From Verrucomicrobiota bacterium (lineage in GTDB: Bacteria > Verrucomicrobiota > Verrucomicrobiia > Opitutales > Opitutaceae): 11,879 nucleotides of DNA. Under the pieces are notes generated by a model, which was not told the origin of the DNA, made no database searches, and was given only the letters and a program-made list of their open reading frames with translations. Shown piece after piece: positions 5,844-11,879 of the stretch (position 1 is the first letter of the stretch; every line of letters starts with the position of its first letter). A program made the position numbers and the translations under genes. Location: NCBI GenBank assembly GCA_023443985.1, contig JAEZSJ010000332.1:1-11879 (forward strand). Reading direction: 5' to 3'.

Positions 5844-7055
5844 ATGCTCCCTACCCTGCGCGATGTCAGGGCCGCCGCGCGACGCATCGCCGACGGCATC
5901 GTCTGCACCCCCTGCCCCGAGTCGATCCCGCTCGGTGAGATCGTCGGTTGCCGCCTCTTCTGCAAGCTCGACAACTTCCAGCGCACCGGCTCGTTCAAGG
6001 AGCGCGGCGCGCGCAACGCCCTCCTGCTCCTGCCCGCCGCGCAGCGCCGCCGCGGCGTGATCGCCGCCTCCGCGGGAAACCACGCGCTCGGCCTCGCCTA
6101 CCACGGCCGCCTGCTGCGCATCCCGGTGACCGTCGTGATGCCGGCCTACGCCCCGCTGATCAAGATCAGCACCTGCCGCCGCCTGGGCGCGCAGGTCGTG
6201 CTCGAGGGCACCACGTTCGCGGAAGCCCGCGCCCACGCCGAGGTCCTCGTAACACGCCACGGATACACCTACATCAACGGCTACGACGACCCCGCGGTGA
6301 TCGCCGGCCAGGGCACCCTCGGGCTGGAGATCCTGCAGCAGATCCCCGCCCTCGACGCGGTCGTCGTCCCGGTCGGCGGCGCCGGCCTGGTCGCCGGCGT
6401 CGCGCTCGCCCTCAAGTCCCTGCGGCCGCGCGTGCAGGTGATCGGGGTGGAGTCGCGCGCCACCGCGAGCTTCTCCGCCGCCCTGCGTGCCCACCATCCG
6501 GTGACAACCGCCCCGCGGCCGACGCTCGCCGACGGGCTCGCCGTGTCGCAGGTGGGCGGCCACGCCTTCGCCCTCGCCCGTGATCGTGTCGATCGCGTGG
6601 TGGTGGTCGACGAGCGCTGGATCTCGCTCGCCGTGCTCCGGATGCTCGAGCTCGAGAAGACCGTGGTCGAGGGCGCGGCCGCCGCCCCGCTGGCCGCCTG
6701 CCTCTCCGGCCAGCTCGCCGACCTCCGCGGCCGCAAGGTCGTGCTCGTCTGCAGCGGCGGCAACATCGACCCCGCGACCCTCGGCCGCGTGATCGAGCGC
6801 GGCCTCGTCGCGGACGGTCGTTTCTGCCGCTTCACCGCCTCGATCAGCGACCGCCCCGGCGGCCTCGCCAAACTCGCCGGCCTGATCGCCTCCACCGGCG
6901 CGAGCATCCACGACATCGTGCACGACCGCGCGTTCAGCGGGGCGGATGTCTCCGCCGTCAATGCCGTGTGCTCGGTCGAGACCCGCGACCGCGCCCATGT
7001 GCGGGCGCTGCACCGCGCGTTGCGGCGCGCCGGCTTCACGCTGGTCGCGCACTGA
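5844..7055 (+). CDS. ilvA: Threonine ammonia-lyase (threonine dehydratase), ACT-domain form
   Basis: This PLP enzyme deaminates threonine to 2-oxobutanoate, feeding isoleucine synthesis or threonine breakdown. The 403 residues fit the medium-length family with one C-terminal ACT domain. The PLP lysine is Lys52 in FQRTGSFKERGARN. SAGNHALG binds the substrate carboxylate. The phosphate-binding glycine loop is PVGGAGLVAG (Gly178-Leu182), where most relatives have GGGGL. LEKTVVEGAAAAPLAA and CSGGNID complete the fold type II core. Residues about 326-403 (FTASISDRPGGLAKLAGLIA onward) form the ACT domain, likely the effector-binding site. The biodegradative (tdcB) and biosynthetic (ilvA) roles are not separable from sequence alone; a related serine/threonine dehydratase is a lesser alternative. 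No Shine-Dalgarno sequence is seen. The gene converges on the metal ATPase, 28 bp away, with only short GC hairpins and no T-tract between them. Confidence 0.88.
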   Translation: MLPTLRDVRAAARRIADGIVCTPCPESIPLGEIVGCRLFCKLDNFQRTGSFKERGARNALLLLPAAQRRRGVIAASAGNHALGLAYHGRLLRIPVTVVMPAYAPLIKISTCRRLGAQVVLEGTTFAEARAHAEVLVTRHGYTYINGYDDPAVIAGQGTLGLEILQQIPALDAVVVPVGGAGLVAGVALALKSLRPRVQVIGVESRATASFSAALRAHHPVTTAPRPTLADGLAVSQVGGHAFALARDRVDRVVVVDERWISLAVLRMLELEKTVVEGAAAAPLAACLSGQLADLRGRKVVLVCSGGNIDPATLGRVIERGLVADGRFCRFTASISDRPGGLAKLAGLIASTGASIHDIVHDRAFSGADVSAVNAVCSVETRDRAHVRALHRALRRAGFTLVAH

Positions 7056-7083
7056 CACGGCCCTTCGGCCGGCCAGGCGCCCT

Positions 7084-9351
7084 TCAGGCGCGGTCCTTGC
7101 CGAAGAGCAGGCGCAGGCCGTTGAGGCAGACGACGACCGTGCTGCCCTCGTGCGCGAACACGCCGATCGTGAGCGGCACGATGCCGACCATCGAGCACCC
7201 GACCATCACGATCACGGTGCCGAGGGAGATGAAGAGGTTCTGCTTGATCACCCGCCGCGCGCGTTGGCTGAGTCGATACGCCGAGAGGAAGTTCTCGATC
7301 TTGTCGTTCATCAGCACGACCTCGCTCTGCTCGAGCGCCGCATCGCTGCCGCGCGCGCCCATCGCGACCGAGACGAACGCCGCGGCAAGGCTCGGCGCGT
7401 CATTCACGCCGTCGCCCACCATCGCGACCTTGCGGCCCTGCGCGCGAAACTCCTGGATCGCGGCGACCTTCGCCTCCGGGGTTAGCCCGGCGCGCACCTC
7501 GTCGAGCCCGAGCTCCTTCGCCACCGACTCCGCCGCTTGGCGACGGTCGCCGGTGAGCATCACGGTGCGCAGGCCGAGGCGTTTCATCTCGGCGAGCACC
7601 GCCTTCGACTGCGTGCGCACCTCGTCCTTGAGGAGCACGCGGCCGATCACGCCCTTGCCGATCACCCACACCTCGGAGAGCTCCGGCGGGGCGGGCGGCA
7701 CGTCCTTGATCCACGCGGCGAGCGGGCCTTCGTGCAACAGTTCGCGGCGGCCGAGCATGATCGTGGCGTCGCCGTGTCTGGCCTTCAGACCTTGGCCGGT
7801 GATCGACTGGAACTCCGCGATATCGTGCTCCGACACGCCGTGCTTGCGGCAGTAGGAGGTGATCGCGCGGGCGATCGGGTGCTGGGAGTTCTGCTCGAGC
7901 GAGTACGCCAGTTCCAACACCTCCTGCTCACGGCCGGGCGGGAAGCTCTCGTAGCCGACCACCTCCAGGTCGCCCGTCGTGAGCGTGCCGGTCTTGTCCA
8001 ACGACACGAGGTCCACATCGGCCAGCTTCTCGATCGCCGCACCGCCCCGGAAAAGGATGCCGTGCTTCGCGCCCCACGCGATCGCCGCGAGGATCGCCGA
8101 GGGGATCGAGAGCACGAGCGCACAGGGGCTGGCGACGACCAGCAACGTCATTGCGCGATAGAACGCGGAGCGCACTTCCGTGCCGTCGACCACGAGGTTG
8201 TCGAACGGCTGGATGCCGAAGCCCAGCCACCACACGAAGAACATCGCGGCCGTGGCGCCGAGCACCGCGTAGGTGTAGCGCACGCCGAACTTGTCGGTGA
8301 ACCGCTCGCTGGGCGCCTTGAGCTTCTGCGCCGTCTGGATGAGTCGGATGATACGTTGCAGCGTGCTCTCCGAAGGCAGGCGCTGGACGGAAAACTCCAC
8401 CGCGCCCCAGAGATTGATCGTGCCGCTGAAGACCTGGTCGCCCTCGGCCTTCTCGACCGGGCGCGCTTCGCCGGTGAGGTTCGCCTCGTCCGCCGCGGTC
8501 TTGCCGCTCGTCACGAGACCATCGGCCGGAAAGGCCTCGCCGGGTTTCACGAACAACGTGTTCCCCAGCGCGATCTCCTCGACCTTGATCACCGTCTGCC
8601 TGCCGCCGGCGTCGACGCGCGTGGCCTCCTTCGGCGCCGCCTTCAGCAGCGAGTCGACCTCGCGATGGGTGCGGTTGAGCGCGTACGCCTCCATCGCGCC
8701 GGACGCGGAGAACAGGAACAGCAGCAGCGCCGCCTCGTCCCAGTGTCCGATGGCCGAGGCGCCCGCGGCGACGGCCAACATGAGAAAATGGATATCCAGC
8801 TCGCCCTTGCGGATCTTCGACCACACGTCGATCGCCGCATCGAAGCCGCCCGTGACGATCGAGAGGCCGTAGAGCACCTTGAGGGTGATCGAGTCGGGCG
8901 CGATCACGCCGGCGGTCTTCAGCACGAACGCCGTGGTCCCGAACACCCAGCACGCCGCGGCGAAGCCGGCGAGCACGCGCCAGTCCTCCTCCTCTTCCTC
9001 CTCGGCCCCCGTCTCCGGCCACTGATAGTCGTGCCACTTCCAGAAATTCGGCGCGGTCGCGCAGCTCTGTTTCGAGAGCACCGCCGACTCGCCTTCGCGT
9101 CGCACTTGGAATCCGCTCGGCGCGGCCACCTCCGCCGCCGGCAACGCGGCGATCTTCTCCTCGAGCGCGGCGATCACTTCCGTGAGCCGCTGGTCGAGCA
9201 ACTGCAGGTCCACCTTGCCGAGCGTCGCCACGGACACGGTGCGCGCCGTCGGGTCGAGCTTCACCGCCTCCACGCCCGGTTGGCTTTGGAGGAATGCGGC
9301 GAGCGCGGCGATCCATTCGGCAGCGGTGGGCGCGGGGGCGTTGTGGTTCAT
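7084..9351 (-). CDS. P1B-type heavy-metal-translocating ATPase (probable P1B-4, Co/Zn/Cd/Fe class)
   Basis: This inner-membrane pump would export a transition metal using ATP. The 755-residue protein has all P-type signatures: TGE in ANLTGEARPV (actuator domain), the phosphorylated Asp452 in DKTGTLT, the P1B-specific His-Pro in SQHPIARAI, and GDGVND (646-651). The membrane metal-binding motif is SPC (408-410), and HEGST (734-738) lies in the last helix. SPC plus HEG-S/T is characteristic of subgroup P1B-4, whereas Zn/Cd/Pb P1B-2 and Cu P1B-1 pumps carry CPC. I see about eight membrane helices. The N-terminal 70 residues look like a degenerate HMA-type fold without CxxC, followed by a linker with Cys97, a Trp/His-rich segment (104-112) and six consecutive Glu (117-122). 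No Shine-Dalgarno sequence precedes the ATG. No metal regulator is adjacent. The true metal is not determinable here. Confidence 0.93.
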   Translation of the reverse strand: MNHNAPAPTAAEWIAALAAFLQSQPGVEAVKLDPTARTVSVATLGKVDLQLLDQRLTEVIAALEEKIAALPAAEVAAPSGFQVRREGESAVLSKQSCATAPNFWKWHDYQWPETGAEEEEEEDWRVLAGFAAACWVFGTTAFVLKTAGVIAPDSITLKVLYGLSIVTGGFDAAIDVWSKIRKGELDIHFLMLAVAAGASAIGHWDEAALLLFLFSASGAMEAYALNRTHREVDSLLKAAPKEATRVDAGGRQTVIKVEEIALGNTLFVKPGEAFPADGLVTSGKTAADEANLTGEARPVEKAEGDQVFSGTINLWGAVEFSVQRLPSESTLQRIIRLIQTAQKLKAPSERFTDKFGVRYTYAVLGATAAMFFVWWLGFGIQPFDNLVVDGTEVRSAFYRAMTLLVVASPCALVLSIPSAILAAIAWGAKHGILFRGGAAIEKLADVDLVSLDKTGTLTTGDLEVVGYESFPPGREQEVLELAYSLEQNSQHPIARAITSYCRKHGVSEHDIAEFQSITGQGLKARHGDATIMLGRRELLHEGPLAAWIKDVPPAPPELSEVWVIGKGVIGRVLLKDEVRTQSKAVLAEMKRLGLRTVMLTGDRRQAAESVAKELGLDEVRAGLTPEAKVAAIQEFRAQGRKVAMVGDGVNDAPSLAAAFVSVAMGARGSDAALEQSEVVLMNDKIENFLSAYRLSQRARRVIKQNLFISLGTVIVMVGCSMVGIVPLTIGVFAHEGSTVVVCLNGLRLLFGKDRA

Positions 9352-9400
9352 CGGAATCGAGATCGGCGGACCGTAGGAACAGCCCCAAACCCGGGCCAGT

Positions 9401-9432
9401 GAAAATGCGAAAGCGCCGCCGGGAAAATGCGA
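9401..9432 (-). promoter_or_regulatory. Direct repeat upstream of metal ATPase gene, candidate operator
   Basis: GAAAATGCGA occurs perfectly at 9401-9410 and again at 9423-9432, start-to-start 22 bp, about two helical turns. It lies 50-81 bp upstream of the ATPase start, where a promoter or operator is expected, and stands out as AT-rich in GC-rich DNA. No convincing -35/-10 pair is visible. Confidence 0.45.
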
Positions 9433-9467
9433 GACGCGGTCGCAAGTCGCGTACCATGCCGAACGGC

Positions 9468-9498
9468 GGAAACAAAAAGGACCGGCCGCAGCCGGTCC
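9468..9498 (-). terminator. Rho-independent terminator of sugar symporter gene
   Basis: A perfect 8-bp stem GGACCGGC/GCCGGTCC (9479-9486 with 9491-9498) has a CGCA loop and is followed on the minus strand by TTTTTGTTTCC. It lies 24 bp after the symporter stop and separates it from the ATPase gene. Confidence 0.9.
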
Positions 9499-9522
9499 GG
9501 GGGAGACAAGTCGTTCGCCGGT

Positions 9523-11163
9523 TCAGACCTTGCCGCGGCGCGCCTCGAGGGCGGTGCGGATGTCCATGGTCTCCTTCTGCGTCAGCGTGAACCGCGACAG
9601 CATGACGAGGGCGATCACCAGGCCGATGACCGGGATCGCCGCCAAGTAGAAGCGGATGTTCCACAGCGCCTCGGGCGTCTGGTTCGCGCCGAGCTCGGCA
9701 TTGAAACCGGTGAACGAAAGCACGAAGCCGGAGGCGCCGATGCCGACCGCCTGGCCCACCTTCATGATCCAGCTGCCGCAGGCGGTGAACGCGCCTTCGC
9801 GGCGTTTGCCGTTCTCCAGCTCGTCGTAGTCGATGATGTCCGCCCCGATCGAGCCGTAGAGCATCCAGAATCCGGCACCGGTGAACGCGATCAGGCCGGA
9901 GGCGAACATCTGCAGCCAGACGATCTCCGGCGTGTACAGCCACCAGGTGCCGATGAAGACCACGATCGCGCTGAGCTGGACCATCGCCATCGTGGCGCGC
10001 TTGCCCCAGCGCTTCGCAAAGAATGCGAAGAAGGCGACGCCGACCAGGCCGAGCCCGGAGTTCGAGAGCCCCATGAAGGTGTTCCAGATCGAACCCACGG
10101 TCACATCGCCGCCGCAGACGTAGTAGATCGTCGCGTAGTATCCGAGCGTGCCGACCATCGCGGTGCCCATCGCATACGCGAAAGCCATCGAGAGATTCGC
10201 GCGGAACGGGCGGCACTTCAGCACTTCCCAGAGGCTCTCGGTGATCTTGATCCGCTCCTGCTTCCGTTCCACGACGACCGAGTTGTAGTAGCGTTCCTTG
10301 ACCAGGGCGAAGACGCCGATGCCGACCACGACCATGAGCGAGCCCAGAATCACGGTGTAAACTTGGGCGCCGAGCAGCGAGTTGACCGGCGCGTCCACAC
10401 CCTCGATCGGCGTCGCCCAGCCCAGCAGGTTGGTCAGGTGTCCGTAGAGCGCACTCCCGTCGAAACGAACCAACGCACCGAAGAACTCGCCCAGCCACAC
10501 CCACGACCGGTCGGCCATGAGTCCGAGCCGCTCGAACACCATGCTCGCATCCGCCCCGGACCAGACCTTCGAAGTCGAGAACGCGCCCGCGAAGAACAGC
10601 CCGAGCTCGGGCAGCTTCTGCACCGCGGTCTTGATGGTGAAGACGCTCGTGCGCTCGTGGAAATCCGGAGTGAGCTCCGAGCCCAGGCTCTGCCACGGTA
10701 CGTTGAAGCAGCTCACGATCGTGATGTAGAGCGACGACGACACGACCATGTACCAGAAATAGTTCGGGATCACCTGGCCCAAGATGGTCGTCGACCCCCA
10801 GCCCGGGGAAACCCACACCAGACACGGCAGACAGATGCCCGCGAGCACGGAACCGACGAGGATGTACGGGCGGCGGCGCCCCCAACGGGAGCGGGTGTTG
10901 TCCGAGATCCACCCGAAGAACGGATCGGATACCGCATCCGCGAGGCGGTTCACCATCAGCGCCAGGCTGATCAGCCACGGCGGCACACCGAGGTAGATGT
11001 TGTACGCCACCCACACCAGGCTGGGGAAGAGCCAGTTGCCCCACATGTCGAGCGTGGTGCCAAACCCGTACGCGATCTTCTGGACAAGGGGAACACGGTC
11101 GCCCGCTGCGATGTGGTAGCCTCGGTTTAGTTCACGGTCGGAGGAGCCAAAAAGCTGTGACAT
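9523..11163 (-). CDS. MFS transporter, GPH (glycoside-pentoside-hexuronide):cation symporter family
   Basis: This is an inner-membrane sugar or glycoside symporter driven by Na+ or H+. The 546-residue protein has about twelve membrane helices. The family signature is DAVSDPFFGWISDNTRSRWG, where Asp76 and Asp80 fit the spacing of the MelB cation-site aspartates, followed by GRRRPYIL. The conserved late motif DIIDYDELENGKRREGAF is present. It is longer than the usual 450-500 residues, largely because a loop of about 64 residues (202-265) lies between probable helices 5 and 6, on the periplasmic side by the usual topology. The same-strand neighbour upstream is the end of a beta-mannosidase-like glycosidase, so oligosaccharide or mannoside uptake is a reasonable but unproven guess. 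No Shine-Dalgarno sequence precedes the ATG. It ends in a strong terminator, so it is not cotranscribed with the ATPase. Confidence 0.92.
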   Translation of the reverse strand: MSQLFGSSDRELNRGYHIAAGDRVPLVQKIAYGFGTTLDMWGNWLFPSLVWVAYNIYLGVPPWLISLALMVNRLADAVSDPFFGWISDNTRSRWGRRRPYILVGSVLAGICLPCLVWVSPGWGSTTILGQVIPNYFWYMVVSSSLYITIVSCFNVPWQSLGSELTPDFHERTSVFTIKTAVQKLPELGLFFAGAFSTSKVWSGADASMVFERLGLMADRSWVWLGEFFGALVRFDGSALYGHLTNLLGWATPIEGVDAPVNSLLGAQVYTVILGSLMVVVGIGVFALVKERYYNSVVVERKQERIKITESLWEVLKCRPFRANLSMAFAYAMGTAMVGTLGYYATIYYVCGGDVTVGSIWNTFMGLSNSGLGLVGVAFFAFFAKRWGKRATMAMVQLSAIVVFIGTWWLYTPEIVWLQMFASGLIAFTGAGFWMLYGSIGADIIDYDELENGKRREGAFTACGSWIMKVGQAVGIGASGFVLSFTGFNAELGANQTPEALWNIRFYLAAIPVIGLVIALVMLSRFTLTQKETMDIRTALEARRGKV

Positions 11164-11457
11164 GAGTGGGGTTCGTTTGGGGAGGGAGATTTAGGGCAAA
11201 AGCTGATGACGGCGGCCCCCCGCCCCGCCAGCAATCAAGAAACCTCGGCAACAATTGAGAATCTCGCCTCCGCGGCTGAAGAACCTTTGCCGACCCGGTC
11301 CGCTCCTCGCCCGAGTGAAACGGTGCCTCGCCCCGCCCACACCGGACGCACTTTGGGCGGGGTTGGCCGCGCCCTGTCGTCAATTTCGAGGACAATGCCC
11401 CGATCCCGCCGTCGCCGCCGCCAGCAACACCATCCATCCGACCGCCCTGCCCACCGC
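11164..11457. other. Intergenic region upstream of sugar symporter
   Basis: I see no supportable gene here; the open frames have low-complexity Arg/Pro/Gly-rich translations typical of GC-rich shadow frames. On the minus strand it should hold the symporter promoter, but no good -35/-10 pair is visible. One locally AT-rich patch (11230-11262) contains an imperfect direct repeat, CAATCAAGAA and CAATTGAGAA (11232-11241 and 11252-11261, 8 of 10 identical), spaced 20 bp, a possible activator or repressor site. Confidence 0.4.
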
Positions 11458-11481
11458 AGGGAGCGGCTTCGGCCGCTCCCT
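11458..11481 (-). terminator. Hairpin after glycosidase gene, probable terminator
   Basis: A perfect 10-bp stem (11458-11467 with 11472-11481) has a four-base loop (TTCG on the plus strand, CGAA on the minus). It begins eight bases after the glycosidase stop. The position fits a terminator, but no T-run follows on either strand, so termination would not be classical. Confidence 0.5.
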
Positions 11482-11488
11482 CGGCCAC

Positions 11489-11879
11489 TCAGTACGTGTT
11501 GACCAGCGAGCGGTAGCGCAGCGCCTGGTGGAGTCTCGCCGTCGTCACCGGCCGCGCGAACTCCACCTCGACGCTTCGCGGCTCGCCGGGAAACAGCGCG
11601 AAATAGTTGTCGCTGGCCGTGTGCGCGAGGCCGGGCAACTCGAAGGCGAACCGGTGCTGGAACACCGCAGAGGTGAACGTCAGCCGCGCGCGCTTTGGCC
11701 CGAGCCGTTTCACGCCGACCTTCGTCTTCCCCCGCGGCAGGTCGACGAAGCGCGGCGCCGTGAGGAAAACGACCTCCTCGCTCGCCACCGCGCCGCCGAT
11801 CGCGAGTTCGAGCCGCAGATACAGGTGGTCGCGGCCGTGCTGCTCCATCGCGGTGGCCACGTCGAGCGTGCGCTGTTTC
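11489..11879 (-). CDS. C-terminal part of a probable beta-mannosidase (GH2 family), cut by window end
   Basis: Only the last 129 residues are in the window; the frame stays open through the edge, so the gene starts outside. The visible part is beta-rich and resembles the C-terminal Ig-like domain of beta-mannosidases and related GH2 enzymes. In particular, ASDNYFALFPGEPRSVEVEF recalls the conserved SDNYFDLLPGE-type segment of that domain, preceded by VFLTAPRFVDLPRG. The catalytic barrel is not visible, so activity cannot be confirmed, and another GH2 specificity is possible. An internal GTG at 11860 is not a sensible start, since the domain is incomplete without upstream sequence. It lies on the same strand as the sugar symporter, 325 bp upstream, suggesting a shared role in glycan use, though a hairpin separates them. 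Confidence 0.72.
   Translation of the reverse strand, partial: KQRTLDVATAMEQHGRDHLYLRLELAIGGAVASEEVVFLTAPRFVDLPRGKTKVGVKRLGPKRARLTFTSAVFQHRFAFELPGLAHTASDNYFALFPGEPRSVEVEFARPVTTARLHQALRYRSLVNTY

Noticed and set aside
4704..7058. A minus-strand open frame of 784 codons opposite HPr and the dehydratase and overlapping kdsB
   Set aside because: Low-complexity Arg/Gly/His-rich translation with no recognisable motif. The plus-strand genes carry clear catalytic motifs.
7056..7083. Short GC hairpins between the dehydratase and ATPase stop codons as a bidirectional terminator
   Set aside because: Stems are only 5 bp (7059-7063 with 7068-7072; 7078-7082 with 7088-7092) and neither strand has a T-tract.
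7928..11044. A minus-strand open frame of over 1000 codons spanning the metal ATPase and the sugar symporter genes
   Set aside because: It overlaps two well-identified genes in another frame, its translation is Arg/Gly/Ala-rich with no domain, and long stop-free shadow frames are expected at this GC content.
11132..11502. Small open frames on both strands between the symporter and the glycosidase, one with a CVRCG motif
   Set aside because: They overlap known genes, have biased composition and no start context. The Cys pair alone is not evidence.

Overview
The window is GC-rich, tightly packed bacterial chromosome with no rRNA, tRNA, insertion sequence, phage gene or CRISPR array that I can see. 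A KDO-synthesis gene (kdsB) and periplasmic TonB-type domains indicate a Gram-negative with LPS. The base composition and gene mix fit Verrucomicrobia, probably Opitutaceae-like, but this is inference from overall character and no marker gene settles it. Almost no start codon has a Shine-Dalgarno sequence.

Layout. 182-1348 (+) is carA, the glutaminase subunit of carbamoyl-phosphate synthase, closed by a strong terminator; carB is not next to it. Facing it on the minus strand are two transcription units. The first is a small secreted TonB-C-domain protein (3526-3879) followed 20 bp later by a methyl-accepting chemotaxis protein (1496-3505). The second is a paralogous TonB-C protein of identical length (4070-4423) with its own terminator. 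Upstream lies kdsB (4574-5332, -), divergent from an HPr phosphocarrier gene (5418-5717, +). HPr is followed by a PLP threonine dehydratase with a C-terminal ACT domain (5844-7055, +). This converges, 28 bp apart, on a P1B-type metal-exporting ATPase (7084-9351, -). Behind the ATPase is a GPH-type sugar/cation symporter (9523-11163, -) with a strong terminator. After a 325-bp gap comes the 3' end of a probable beta-mannosidase/GH2 enzyme (11489-11879, -, cut by the window edge).

Functional reading. Most genes are housekeeping genes placed side by side rather than one pathway. Two groups look functionally linked. The tonB-like/chemoreceptor pair appears cotranscribed and is preceded by a tandem duplicate of the TonB-like gene. 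The glycosidase and sugar symporter lie on the same strand and suggest uptake and breakdown of oligosaccharides, possibly mannosides. The metal ATPase carries a perfect 10-bp direct repeat in its upstream region, a candidate operator.

I did not find a clearly new system. The most unusual items are the free-standing secreted TonB-C domains next to a chemoreceptor, the ATPase's CxxC-less N-terminal domain with a Trp/His/Glu-rich linker, and the direct repeats in front of the ATPase and transporter genes.
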